Of a stretch of 64,000 nt of DNA, positions 23,301 through 34,949 are shown piece after piece. A program made the translations under genes and the position numbers. Source of the stretch: Isoetes taiwanensis (taxonomy: Eukaryota; Streptophyta; Lycopodiopsida; Isoetales; Isoetaceae); NCBI GenBank assembly GCA_021234155.1, contig JAJEKV010000085.1, forward strand, positions 2,180,896-2,244,895. Reading direction: 5' to 3'. Position 1 is the first letter of the stretch. The number at the start of each line of letters is the position of its first letter. The notes under the pieces were generated by a model. That model made no database searches. It was given only the letters and a program-made list of their open reading frames with translations, and was not told the origin of the DNA.

Positions 23301-24238
23301 GAGGAAAGGTAATTACCTTGGACTGTTGTTGGGCCAGAGGAGAGGGTGTGGAGGTGGGATCGGGGAGTTGAGAGAAGAGGGGATTAGCCCTTGCATGGAG
23401 CATCAGAGCAAAATCGGCCCAAGATCACCTTTAATTTTGCCAGATCCTCAGCTTGATGTAGAGAAGAGGTTTTTTTCTGAGTTTTGGGCCACCCAACCGA
23501 GTTCGGCCAAGTGGATTATGGGTTTAATGGTCCCATGCTTTTCTTTTTTATTAATTTTAATGGAAATGTTACTTGGTTAACTTACAAAACATTAGCCAAT
23601 TAAAAGCCATTCCCTATTGCACTTTCAAAATAAGTGTTGTATTGTTTTGTCAAATTGTCCAACCCAGTTGGTCCCTTTGGGCCACTCCATCATATGGATG
23701 TCCCTTGGGCTTCCAAATGTGTCCCGCATGTTTAATAAACGTAACACTTGAATTGGGCAGAATTGATAAAGATTTTTAATATTTGTTTATGTTTTTGTCA
23801 GTCTCGTCGTTTGTTCTGAACTATTAGATGATACTCAATGGTGGTAATAGCATGGTCCTTATGAACCAGAACCCTCTATCTAATGGCACAAGAACACAAG
23901 GCAATATATAGGTTCGAATCATGTATTACTAACTAGCATAATTCCAATCAGTAAAGGATTCAGTACAAGAAATGTTTTCTTAGTTGTTGCATCTGTAACA
24001 AGTCACTTCCCAAATGCAGGGACCTCGAGAAAGAGAAATGTTCGCGGCGACTGGCGGCTGCGATAAATTTCTTGTAATAATAAATAGCTTAAGCACTTGG
24101 ATGCATAACAAGAGTATTTCCCTGAAAGTATTTTTCCCTCTGCTTATTGGCCTCTCCATGCCCTAAAAAGTAATGTTCTTTTAAGGTTCTGCGTATTTGT
24201 GTTCTTATTATTGCAAACTGCAATTATTGTCATGTTGC
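20305..24238. other. Intergenic region with two exon-like segments and a short duplication
   Basis: No complete gene is seen. Bases 21,197-21,264 and 24,071-24,140 share AATAATAAATAGCTTAAGCA and TATTTCCCTGAAAGTAT, and both lie near the string GATAAATTTCTTGT or its complement. Two exon-like segments at 22.78 and 22.96 kb are listed separately. Confidence 0.45.
22776..23030 (+). pseudogene. Two exon-like segments of an unrecognised gene
   Basis: Bases 22,776-22,832 lie between TTTGTAG and GTAAGT and read AAYRASGYDVEQLGLS. Bases from 22,963 follow ATGTGCAG and read YLGLREKEYDIRAYTNF. The codon pattern and splice sites look exon-like, but I do not recognise the family and find no other exons, so a gene fragment is likelier than a gene. 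Confidence 0.3.
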
Positions 24239-24270
24239 AAGGAAGGAAGGAAGGAAGGAAGGAAGGAAGG
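24239..24270. repeat. (GGAA)n microsatellite at LINE copy E 3' end
   Basis: Eight GGAA-type units immediately before the LINE 3' terminal sequence TATTTTTATCGTCC. Confidence 0.8.
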
Positions 24271-24400
24271 TATTTTTATCGTCCACGGAGACCAATCGGT
24301 CTATGGGACCCAATACAAAAGCGCAGCAAGCGGATTACTACCCGGATTAAAAAACCCCTGCCCCGAAGGGTTTTCGAGAGAAAAACCGTGGGGGGGTTTA
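24271..24400 (-). mobile_element. Non-LTR retrotransposon copy E, 3' end only
   Basis: About 130 bases nearly identical to the 3' end of copy B: GTCCACGGAGACCAATCGG, TATGGGACCCAATACAAAAG and most of the hairpin core. It is cut after AAAAACCGTGG, so the right hairpin arm is missing. It is either a severely 5'-truncated insertion or was interrupted by the L1 element that follows. Confidence 0.75.
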
Positions 24401-24675
24401 GATATAGACACGGGGTTGGCAAAGCCCACATATCCTGGGATGCTAGGGTCAATCTTGCACCCGCCTTGATGAATGTAAGTGGGAACAAGAAGATGAACAA
24501 AAAAGGAGATGGAAACAATTCCAAGGTCATGATTTGCGGTAGGGGTAATCCCAAGGTCAAGGCTAGACAGATAGTTATGCTGAGTGGGGATAGGTGCGAT
24601 ACGGGAGCAGGGAAAGGGAGGGTATGGATCCGTACTTTCTTGGTGTGCATGGGGATTTGATGTGGAACAATAATA

Positions 24676-25390
24676 ATGAAAATAGTCTCGTGGAATTAAG
24701 GGTGTGCTGAAAAGGGCCAGAGTTCTTACAGCTATAAGATCTATGAATGCTGACCTCTTACCCGTGCAGCTAGAGGTACCAAAGGGGGGACAGGAATTTT
24801 ATGGAGAGGGCTAACAAGCAATCTTCAACATGTGGGGACTAACGGGAGGTGGCAGGTAGTACAATTTGAAACAAATGAAATCCATTGGGATTGATTAACG
24901 TATATGCCACCAACAAGCCTGCAGAAAGAGCTATGCTATGGAGAGAAATAAACACGTGGCTAGTCAGCCAACCAGGGGAAAATTGGATTTTAGGAGGTGA
25001 CCTCAACATGACGGATTGATTAGGAACCTCTTAGAGGAAGAGAGGGTAGCATGGGATTCCCTTTTCAATAACAATGGATTTATCCTTCTCCCACTATCGA
25101 ATACCCCATACTCTTGGTCAAAATAAGCAGAAGGGTATGGACAGAGTCTACTGCCTCTTGGATAGGTTCTATTTAGCCAAAAAGTCGGCCCCGTTCATGG
25201 ATAAGTGTTTTGTGGAAGGGGATCTTGCTTTCTCGCAGTCTGACCACGTGCCACAAAAACTAGTATTTGAGGAGCTTCCCACTGCAAGAAGAAGGGGCAA
25301 TGTTCCCCTTAAATTCAATACTGGTCTCTTAGGAAAGGAAGCATTCTGCATTCCCTTTAGGGAATTTATTACGACACAACCAAGGTAAGA
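24676..25390 (+). pseudogene. L1 endonuclease domain remnant
   Basis: Frames read KIVSWN, later NWILGGDLNMT (the GDFN-like metal-binding motif), GFILLPLSNTPYSW and FSQSDHVP (the SDH catalytic motif). The order matches plant L1 APE domains. Stops and frameshifts disable it. Confidence 0.7.
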
Positions 25391-25403
25391 TGAGCTCCCT
25401 ACT

Positions 25404-27385
25404 ATGAAAGCATGGATTAAAAAAAGTGCACTAATGAAGGATTGGATAAAGAAATGGGGCAGAGAGCGGGCCCAGGAATTACGAAGATCTAAAGTCGATC
25501 TTTATGATCAAATCCGATTTGACCCATTTAACTCTGCATATCAGAATCTTGAGGAAGAATTAAGCACCAAAGTTAAAGCAATAGAGGAAGAAGAAGCACG
25601 TGGGGCAGCCATGAGATCTAGGACTAAGTGGTACGCTGAAGTGGTTCATGAAAGCTCTAAATATTTTTTTAGATTGGCTGGATCCAGGTTGGCTGAGAAC
25701 AGCATTACTTCGGTAATTGATGACCAGCATCAAGTCATAAAAGGTGAAGCCAAAATAAGATCATTTTTCAGAAATAGCTACAAGGGGCTTTTTAAAAAAG
25801 ATCCTCTTCCAAACGATTATCCCTCCCAATGCTCAAAGTGGATATCTTCCATCCGTTAAGATCTTTCGATAAATGCTGACGAGAACAGACTATTGCTTCA
25901 GGAACCAGGTGATGCAAAAATCTATAAGGCGCTAAGTTCTCTAGCCTCTGGAAAATTCCTAGGGCCAGATGGGTTCCCACCAAAGTTCAATGTGGAATTT
26001 TGGGATATCTTGGGTCCCTTCTTTGCCGTTGCAGTTAAAGGAGCCTGGGCTGTTAGATATCTCCATCCAACCTTGGCAGCTGGATTCATTGCACTCATTC
26101 CAAAAGTAAGTAGGCCTCAGGCTATCAATGAATGGAGACCGATAGCATTGACCAATGTTTTGTACAAAGTAATCATGAAAGTAATAGCTGCCCGAATTAA
26201 GCCAATCTTGGATCGTGTAATAGGGTATGAGCAATCAGCATTTCTTCCAAATAGAAACATCTTGGAAATTACTTGGCTGCCAGGAGGGGCTTCATTGGTG
26301 TAGGCACTCAAGCCAGAAGTGTGTCTTGCTTAAACTTGACTTTCGTGAGCCTATGACTCACTCAGATGGTGTGGATTAGAGGCTTTTATGGCACAAATGG
26401 GTTTTGAAATGAACTTCATAAATCTAGTCATGGGGTTGAATAAGATGGCATCTGCATCAGTGCTATTGGATGGCCAGCCCTCTGGTCTCTTTGACCTCGG
26501 TAAAGGAATTAGACAGGGCTGCCCCCTCACCCCATACTTATTTCTGATCATGGCAAACGTTCTAACTTGCATGGTGAAGGATTTGGAGGTAAAAGGTACA
26601 TTAAATGGCTTAACTCTCCCTGGATCAGACAGAAGGTTGATAATAATGCAGTATGCGGATGATACTTTCCTTTTCTTAAGATATGATGATGAGAGCTTCG
26701 AAGCCTTTCAGGATGCATTGGGTTCCTTCTTCTCTATTGCTGGAATAGGAATCAACCCAGCCTTATATGGCCTTTTGATGGGGCTGCTAATGCCAGGGTT
26801 AGAGCATGGAACTATCATGTAGTAGCCACCTCAGAGACTATAAAGCTTCTAGGAATGCCTCTTAATCTAGCAGATAATATAAAAGGGCTATGGTCTCCTA
26901 TCGTAGAAAAGATCCGAAAAAAGGTCAATCTATGGTCCTGTAAAGCTTTCTCAACAATGGGACGAGTGACAGTAGCAAATGCAATCCTCAATGCCACACA
27001 TATCTACCATATCTACTATTCCTCGACAATAGTGGCACAAAAGTACGTATATGACCAGATTTTGGTTATTATCCGTAAGTTCATATGGGGGAAAAAAGCG
27101 AAGGTGGCATGGTCAGAAATGTGTCGAGACAGAAAGGATGGGGGTTTAGGATGTAAAGACTCAATGATTCAGGCAAAAGCGCTAGCGGCTAAGTTTGTTT
27201 GGCGGGCAATTCAGAAGGATAGATCACCGGCAACTGACATAGTGAGATTTTGGCTTCAACAAGGCAAAATAAGAGGCAAAGAGACTGCGTCCCTCTTCTA
27301 CAAGTTCACAATGGGCTCAGGCACATCCCCTGTAATGAGGAAAATCTGGGAGCTTGGCAAGAAGTGCAAGACCTTTTTCATGTGA
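25404..27385 (+). pseudogene. L1 reverse transcriptase remnant
   Basis: Pieces in order: GPDGFPPKFNVEFWD (about 25,960), FIALIPKV and EWRPIALTNVLYKV (26,085-26,170), QSAFLPNRNI, then in another frame KGIRQGCPLTPYLF (about 26,500-26,545), QYADDTFLF with intact YADD (26,652-26,663), LLGMPLNLAD and the thumb region to about 27,385. At least three frame breaks separate the blocks, so no full polymerase can be made. Confidence 0.8.
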
Positions 27386-27603
27386 CTGATGCTCCATGGG
27401 AAGCTCGAGGTCTTAGCATATTTTGGAATGTACAAATTTGGGAAAAGGACCAACTCCCACTAGCACTGGTACACCCTCGTATTTTTGTCAAATGGCATGA
27501 GGCAGGAGTAACTAAGGTGGGGCATTTATGGGAAAGTGGCAGATGAATCTCATGGACTAGACTGAGGGCCCTTGTTCCTACTGTAGGAGTAGGGGACAGA
27601 AGG

Positions 27604-28297
27604 GTGTTCAAAGAAATAATGAGGAATGTTACTATTCTCTCAGATATTGCAGGGCCTGCGGAAAAATGGATGTGTGGGGATGAAGATGGTTACAAGGTCA
27701 GGAAAATATATGGTCTGCTGATGCTGCCACCTCCACTTAAAGCAGCCGAAATATTGGGTTTAGATCAAGCAGACACCAGAAGACTATTAACTAAGTCCTG
27801 GACTTCTCTGTGTTCAAGGAAGTTACAGCTTTTTTGTTGGAGCAGTCTACAAGACGGCTTGTGTAATATGACATGGTTACTGAACAGAGACATAGTGCAC
27901 CATGATCTTTGCCCATGGGCTGTGGTGCCTCAGAGACACTGGATCACCTCTTGTTCTGTCCTAAAATAAGCGACTTTTGGAGATGGGTCAGTCCAATTAT
28001 TGGGTTGGACATGCATGGCCAGAAATCTTAGTCAGCCTAGGGGAAGATATCATCCATCTAACACTTACCAACATATCTCTTTGGTGTATATGGAAACACA
28101 GATGTGGAGTAGCTCTTGGTGGCTTAGTTACATCAGTAGACAGAATAAAAAATCAGTTCAACCAAGAGGTGGCCCTCATGGCCCTGGCTCATCACCGTAA
28201 GTTTGGATGCAACTACAACAAAGAGCTAGACAGGATCGGAAGTGTGGTAGGGTTCTACTCGTTCTTCAGGTGCCATTGGGACTCACATGATGGATAA
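27604..28297 (+). pseudogene. L1 ORF2 C-terminal (zf-RVT-like) remnant
   Basis: Reads LQLFCWSSLQDGLCNMTWLL followed by a C...C...ET-DHLLFCP arrangement after a frame change. This is the zinc-binding region common after plant L1 reverse transcriptases. The region ends 300 bases before the poly(A) tail. Confidence 0.6.
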
Positions 28298-28620
28298 TTG
28301 ATACCATCCAACTCAACAGAGGCAAATCCGTTTTGAGTTTCAACTATCGTGCAAAGGGGATATCCATACATCCACCTTTCTTGGGAAGTGGCCAAAAGTA
28401 CTAGGTAGTATCGCCCTTGGGAGAAGATGGGAGGTACCCTATAGTAACCTAGGGTTAGAGAAGACTGGAACTGCTGCCACGGAGTACAAGACTGGACTGG
28501 AGGGGTAACCCCATTAGTGACAATTCTTTCTAGCTATCCTAAAGGGGACATTCACTATATAATTTATTTATATTAATATATATCCTTACCCTCCAAAAAA
28601 AAAACAAAAAAAAAAAACAA

Positions 28621-29758
28621 TTTAGACTTGCATGAAATCCACTTAGAGTACCTTGAGGATCGGCTTTGCACAAATAGCCATCCCCGGAGCACAAACACAA
28701 CAAGATTTCCCAAAATCTGAAATACAATCGAGTTTTGTTGGAGGACCAAAAAAAAACAAGGTGCTGCGCACGAGGGGTTGCCCTCCGGTGGCCCGAGAGT
28801 GTGTTTTCATGGGTTCTGTTTCGTTCTTATGTGTTGGGTCTTGTTTTGTGTGTTGGCAGGTCACCAGTTGTTGCATTGCTACTGTACATCCTTTGCTTTG
28901 ATTACTCTTCTTACTAACGTCGAATACAGCCTTTGTTGCCAATCTCCAGCTTGTTTGGAGCTATCCTCCAGTATATTGTTGTTACATGTGGGGAGCAACT
29001 CGAAATGCAAGTGGCATATGGCTCTTAACATTCATGGCAAGACTCAAAAAACATTATCATAATAGACTTGATAGGGTTATCAAACTTGTAAATGTGCTTG
29101 TATCCTTGGGAACCTTCCATCAAGTAATGTGGCATTGTTAAGTTTCTGCCCAATAAACCTCTATTGTTATTATTCATCATTGAAATACTGCACTGACCAA
29201 CCCATCAATTCCATCTGAGATGAAATAGAAAAATATCTTTCGACGAATACAATAGAACCATGAATAATAACTATTTAATACCCATATACAAGAATGGACC
29301 AAGGAACCTGTGTGAGAAAAACCTATAAACTTTTTTGTTTTCCACATTAACATTATTGTACGCTATAAAATGGGCTTGAATCCAAGGATCAAGATAGTCA
29401 AGAAGGTTTTTAATAAAACGACGTAACAATCGAATGCGCTTAAGAACACTTAAAATGCACTAGCAAAATATGCAAATACGGCCGGACGAGTTGAAACTTG
29501 CCACATAGCATGATAGCTACGAAGTCAAAATTTGCATTCAAGGTCACATGAGCATTATTCTGGCAATTTTTTTCTAGAAGCTTCAGCAATTTTGTGACGA
29601 TTCTGCTGTTAAAATTTCAGGCATGTAAACTTTCAGACGAATCAGTATTTACTTCTGAAAAACAAGGATTTAGGCCTGAATTCTACATACATGGATACAC
29701 AGGAGGTTCAACATTGATATATATATATACAAGTTTTTGTAATATGAGGGGTATACAA
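28621..29758. other. Intergenic region
   Basis: No gene is supported. It begins just after the L1 poly(A). A short (TA)n run lies near 29,720. Confidence 0.4.
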
Positions 29759-29759
29759 A

Positions 29760-30800
29760 CTCAACTGGTACTTTGACGATTGTATAAAATCAACTGGTAG
29801 TTTGTGATCAAAATGCTTACGAGGATTTTTACACCCTCGACTTGTGTTGCAAGCATAAGTTGGTGCATGTGAGAACACGGGTTATCCTTACGGAAATCTT
29901 GATTGAAAGCTAGTGTATAATAGAACACCAGAAATTCCATTACAAAATGAGGGAGTGTAAAATGATCAAAATGCTTATGAAGATTTTTATCACCCTGGAC
30001 TTGTGTTGTAGGCATAAGATGTGGTTGTACTATGAGCGATTGTACATAATCGACTGGTAATTTGTGATCAAGATATTTCTGAGGATTTTCACCCTTGACT
30101 TGTGTTGCAGGCATAAGAGAGAGCATGCGAGAGCAAGGGTCATGCTTACACTAACCTCATATTTCATATGCATTGAAAGCTTTTGCTCATTAAAAGAACA
30201 CCAAAAATTGCATTCTGAAGCCAAGTCTTCATTATGCTTACACTTATGCTAATGCCATACCAATAATTGTGTGGCGAAATGCTAATCTATATTTCACATG
30301 CATTGAAAGCTTCTGCTTATAAAAGAACATCAAAAATTACATTGTGATGTCAAGGTTTCAATATGCTTTGCTTGATTGACAATGCTTATGAATGATTTTT
30401 ATCACTCTTGACTTGTGTTGCGGGCATAAGTTAGCGCATGTGGTTGTACTATAAGGTACAGTCGACTTGTAATTTGTGATCAAAATGTTTATGATGATTC
30501 TTATCACCCTTATCTTGTGTTGCGGGCATAAGTTAGGGCATCTGAGAGCAAGGGTCATGCTTATGCTAACCTCATACTTCGCATGCATTGAAAGCTTTTG
30601 CTCGTAAAAGAACACCAAAAATTGCGTTCTAAAGCCATATGCTATATTGTATATGCGTCAAAAGCTTGTGCTTATAAAGGAACACTAAAAACAGCATCGT
30701 GAAACAGTGACCCCATATTTCAGATGCATTGAAAGCTAGTGCTTATAAAAGAATATCAAAAATTGCATTGTGATGCCAAGGTTTCAATATGCTTTGTTTA
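29760..30800. repeat. Higher-order tandem repeat
   Basis: The anchor CTTGTGTTGC.GGCATAAG recurs at about 29,840, 29,998, 30,097, 30,411 and 30,510. Two pairs are spaced 99 bases apart and the pairs are offset by 413. A second anchor, ATTGAAAGCTT...ATAAAAGAACACCAAAAATTGCAT, recurs at about 29,905, 30,172, 30,302, 30,587 and 30,730 with a matching offset of about 415-428. So a unit of about 415 bp containing internal 99-bp repeats was duplicated. Confidence 0.75.
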
Positions 30801-31770
30801 TGATTATTATAAAGCAAAGTTCAAGAACTTGTCATTATAAATGTCAAACAGATATTTAAATTGTAGCATCTTTGTCGTGCCAGTGTTAAATATTGCACTG
30901 ACTAAACAAATGTTAAAGTTGCACTACTTATATCGTCAGAAATGCAAGGAAACACGAGATTAAAATGCGTAATGAGCTCACTGCAAAAGCCTTGTAGCAA
31001 GTAGGAAAGATCTCATCTTTCTTTCTAAATGTGTATTTGATTGAATTAGAAAGTCATGAATCATAGGTTGCTATTATCTAATTATCTAGCTAGAGAGCTA
31101 TCATATACTTATCGACTTGGCTATGTGTGTACTAATCAATGTGTGTACTGATCAAACTACAAAATAACTCAAGCAACTTGACAACATTAAATGTTTTAGA
31201 GAGGCGTGGTATTGTGCCTTGATGGAGTTGAAGACTTTATTTAAGCTAATTCAAATTCGACGTATTGGGTAAGGCCAAATCAAAATATCAAGCTAGATTT
31301 GAAATAAACTCAAAGAGTCTAATTAAAACTAGAACATCAAACTTGCATTGCAAGTCAAACCCACCTTAGCTCAACTCAAAAACTCAAGCCAGAGTGCTAG
31401 GCTCATGACTAGCTCTCTATGGGTGTTATGAAGATCGCAAGTGGGCATCGCTTGGGGGCCAAAATAATGATACATAAGTCTTTTAAACTAGGAACATACT
31501 AACATCTACAATCTTAACTTCAATCAGGGAGCTAGTAGACTAGAGTTAAACTCGCAATTTTCGAAGTGCATCAAATAGAAAATGTTCATAGCATTTCATA
31601 CGACATTATAACTATGATCATAAAGGCCACACACAATTGTACTGCTAAAGATACTCTTATTCATCATACTACTCAATTGAGTATCAATCTTAGCCATCTA
31701 AAAAATGCCTTTACATCTGTAAGATCAATTTGAAGTCTATTATTTGGGGTGTATTATCATTTGGGGTGTC
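30801..31770. other. Intergenic region
   Basis: No gene or clear repeat is seen. The region is AT-rich. Confidence 0.4.
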
Positions 31771-31771
31771 T

Positions 31772-32215
31772 ATTATTTTTTTTGACCATCCAATGCTGGC
31801 ATATTTCACAGCATATGCCATGGGGCGGAATTCCAGCCCTTAAGTGCAAGTCAATATGGGGTCAAATCCCCTATATTTGACTTACCCCTAAGATTCAACC
31901 AAACTATTGAATAGCTGCAATCTCTGAAATTTGGAAGTTAAAGACCGTGAATGGAATAATATGTATAATATGCCTCAATCCGGGGGCACACGAAACATCA
32001 CACATTGCACGACTCAAACACACAACAGAAAAGATTCCAATATGACAATCCCGGTTCAATCCGATGCTCATGGCTTAAACTTATGTGAAGCTTCGAATCC
32101 AGTTTAATTTACGATCCTGACTCAGCCCGACTTGCAACAGACCCGACGGGCTTGGGGAATCGAACCCCAACAAGAATCCTATGCCCTTGGCTTACCCGAT
32201 GAACCGACCTTTGAC
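31772..32215 (-). mobile_element. SINE-like element, copy 1
   Basis: On the minus strand a tRNA-like head carries GGGGTTCGATTCCCC (B box) at about 32,145-32,165. The body contains GGGGATTTGACCCC and GGCATATGCTGTGAAATATG, and the end is GGATGGTCAAAAAAAA. The body matches 57,765-57,940 closely. About 190 extra bases lie between head and body relative to copy 2. Confidence 0.6.
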
Positions 32216-33634
32216 AATCTTCAACAAGTTTTTCTTTTGTGGCTATGTCAAGGATCTCGTGCACAAATAGCCCAAGCCCCGCAAATCACGGACTATCTAA
32301 AACCCTCGAAGGCAAAAACACAAAGGTTATGCACACACGCTTAAGGCAAAAACACAGATTATGCACAAACCCTCAAGGCGGATGCGAGCATTTCCTTAAA
32401 TACAGATCGCGGCAAACCCTCAAGGCGGATGGGCCCTTTTCATGAGCCCTGTCTAACCTACGTCGGGGAGATCACATATATAATAAGAGCAAAGTGAAGT
32501 TGGGGGAGTGTTATTAATGTTTGTGTAGTTTTCTTAGCGTATACACAATATTAGCTTGATCATGCTCTTATATTCTCATGAAGCATATATATAATATTAG
32601 CTTCATCATGCTCGTATATTTTGCAGTTCCAAAGACAAGTAGAATCATTGATAGGAAACAAATTTTCTGCAGTTTTTCTTGATCTTATAAAACAAAGTTG
32701 ATTGGCAAACCTCAATCATGTAGAAATAGCGAGTAAAGAATGTAGTCATGCCTCTGTAATTAAGCAAGTAGGTACACATATGTGTTGAGTGTCTGACACT
32801 AGCATTGAATGCAAAACTGTGCCATAGCACAGGTTTAGCATCCCCAGGACTTTGAGCATCTGAGATGTTATGCGACTCCATCAGAATCCAAGTTCAATTT
32901 TCAATTGACTGCCCCTTAAAATAAATACTCTACAGTTTCTGGCTGCTTCTGGTGTTAAACCACAGTACCAGCTTCCAGTTCTAATAATACTTGCTGCAAA
33001 TTATCAAACAAATAATGTTATCATAAAGTACAGCTTAAATACAATGAGAATATGCACGAGCAATACAAACCAAACTAAATCACACTAGATGAAATCACTG
33101 AATTGAAACATGCTCTGCAATTTGAACAAAGTAAAACATCCATGGTTTTTCCCATGTATCATAGCTCTGGCACAAAAGGAGAACTGGTTTTAAAGCTCAG
33201 AATGAATCAAACACAGGCTAGAGAAGCAAGATTTCTGCAGTGTCCACAAAAGATATCTAGCAGGTTAAAATCTACTGATTTATAATGTGCTTACACTTTT
33301 GCATAAAAACTCACATAATATTTTTCAGATCCGCACCACTATTTTCTTTTGTTTCTGCGTTCATAAATGTGACAGAATATGGCAAAACGTTTTAGACCTT
33401 AAGTATTTGAAGTCTCCCTTCTTCAACTGGTAGCAATTGCTTTCATTTAGATAGCAGAACCTCTTTACGTCTCCCAGTTTGTTTCTATCTTTCAGCATCG
33501 GGAGACAAAAAAATCCATCAAATGTCATCCCTTTGCTGACAACTTACTAAAAGTGTTAATGGCGAAAGCAACCTGAAGATGCACAAAGCTGATAAAAGAA
33601 ATGATAATTCCATTCTGGATTTGATATCTATACA
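32216..33634. other. Intergenic region
   Basis: No gene is supported. Repeated AAACCCTCAAGGCGGATG segments lie at about 32,355-32,430. Confidence 0.4.
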
Positions 33635-33918
33635 ATGCAAGATCGCTCTAATAGAAAAGTTCTCACAGCAGCACCTGACATCCGACCACTCTTATCAAAC
33701 TGAACTTCAACAAACTTCCCAAAGCAGCTGCACATAAAATATAAATCCTGAGCTTATCAGGAGAAGAGGATTTGATGAAATGCTATATCTAAGATCGCCA
33801 CAAGGAATCTGATATCAGATTCTATGAAAGGAATACAATCCGACCGACAACACTATTTACCTGGAATTATCACTACGACTTGTTTTGGCATTTTTTCAAA
33901 GGCCTCAAGAAGGGGGCT
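33635..33918 (-). pseudogene. Myosin motor-domain fragment, two exons
   Basis: Minus-strand exon 33,861-33,918 lies between an AG acceptor and GTAAAT and reads SPLLEAF, then after a 2-base insertion AKTSRSDNS. The next exon, 33,635-33,727, follows TGTGCAG and reads [20 protein letters not shown] and RTFLLERS. These are the switch-I-adjacent blocks of class VIII/XI plant myosin motors. The frame break in GAAAAAATGCC and the absence of P-loop, relay and tail exons nearby show this is a fragment. Exon-intron borders are kept, so it was copied as genomic DNA. Confidence 0.75.
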
Positions 33919-34401
33919 CTATAGTTCTGCTCTACACCACAGCCACCACCAAAATGAACAGGCTTTTATTCTCATCTGACATTGCCCTAAGGCCCACCAT
34001 GCAAATTTTGTTTTAGCCTTTCACAATTCAATCAAATAGAAAGGTCGTCCATTCTACATATAAAGTGATCCCATAAAGGCAATATTAACGTAAAACTAAG
34101 GACGAAATGGACTGTCAAGCTCTGCAAATGCAAGTGCAGAAGACATTCAAATCAAATACCTTGATTCGCAAAAAGACGCTGGATCTTCCTATCAGCTCCT
34201 TACTGCACGATTAGGCACTCTCAGATTAACCTTATAGGTCATAGTATAATTTACACAGACAAAAACTGCACTAAATTTGCTCAACTTGGCTAACATCAAT
34301 GCAACCGTTGGACTAAATACCATATTATATTTTCCTTTACGGACATGGTGCTCTGTTTTATTGGCGCTTCCATTGTTTATTGGTGGCCATGACACTCAAC
34401 T

Positions 34402-34948
34402 ATCGTTTCTGGCAGAGTGAAGAACGACTAACGAACCAATAACTCATACTCCTTGTCCTGGCCATGACCGGGACGTTGCGTTGACACGCACGACTAACGA
34501 ACCAATAACTCATACTCCTTGTCCGCAGCTATCAGCGCATTGATCAATCAAGCAGTGTGTCTAAAATGCACATTCTCATCAGTCATGTGCCATGAACTAA
34601 TAACAACTTGCCTTCAATCTTGTGAACATGATGCATGATAGAACCGAACTCAAATCCTGCTTGGTTACTAGATGGTGTCCCCATGTATTTTTCAGTATAG
34701 TATGTGTCGTATCCATCCCATGCTATTACCGGAGCTCCTGCAACTGCACATTCGAAAATTTTGGGACAGCGAGCCAAGGCCATCGCGGCTAAATAGCCTC
34801 CATAGCTCCAGCCATAAATCCCATCCTGTCTGCTTTTAATAGTCCTTTGCACTCCAACTTCTTGATCTTCAATGTCAATGTGGCCCATGTTATATTTAAT
34901 CGCACTCTCAAACTTTATGCCTCATCTCGAACTTCCTCTGTTGTCCAG
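34402..34948 (-). pseudogene. Dipeptidyl-peptidase-IV-like (S9) catalytic fragment
   Basis: After an ATGCAG acceptor at 34,949 the minus strand reads LDNRGSSR, an in-frame TGA, then GIKFESAIKYNMGHIDIEDQ, the nucleophile motif YGWSYGGYLAAM, CAVAGAPVIAWDGYDTYYTE, HHVHKIEGKLLLVHG and, in a shifted frame, DENVHFRHTA then LINALIAADKEYELL. These are prolyl-oligopeptidase-family (S9B) blocks in the right order, including the serine and aspartate of the triad. The final histidine region is missing. Lesions are a TGA for an expected arginine codon, a frameshift after VHG, a second TGA, and a 66-base tandem duplication at 34,425-34,524. No beta-propeller exons are recognisable upstream. Confidence 0.8.
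34425..34524. repeat. Partial 66-bp tandem duplication inside the S9 fragment
   Basis: CGACTAACGAACCAATAACT and the following CATACTCCTTGTCC occur twice without change, starting at 34,425 and 34,491. Confidence 0.85.
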
Positions 34949-34949
34949 C

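Larger units (their letters stand above)
24401..28620 (+). mobile_element. L1-type LINE, nearly full length, inactivated
   Basis: Plus-strand L1 with an ORF2 starting near 24,676 (MKIVSWN), endonuclease, reverse transcriptase, a zf-RVT-like C-terminal zone and a poly(A) tail at 28,592-28,620. Numerous stops and frameshifts split ORF2 into pieces. The hexamer TTTAGA occurs at both ends, possibly a minimal target duplication, but six bases could be chance. The element sits directly against LINE copy E. Confidence 0.8.

Noticed and set aside
24199-24660. ORF beginning in the GGAA microsatellite
   Set aside because: It is a translation of the simple repeat, the LINE 3'UTR and the L1 5' region.
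24398-28628. TTTAGA as target-site duplication of the L1
   Set aside because: Only six bases in AT-rich DNA; mentioned but not claimed.
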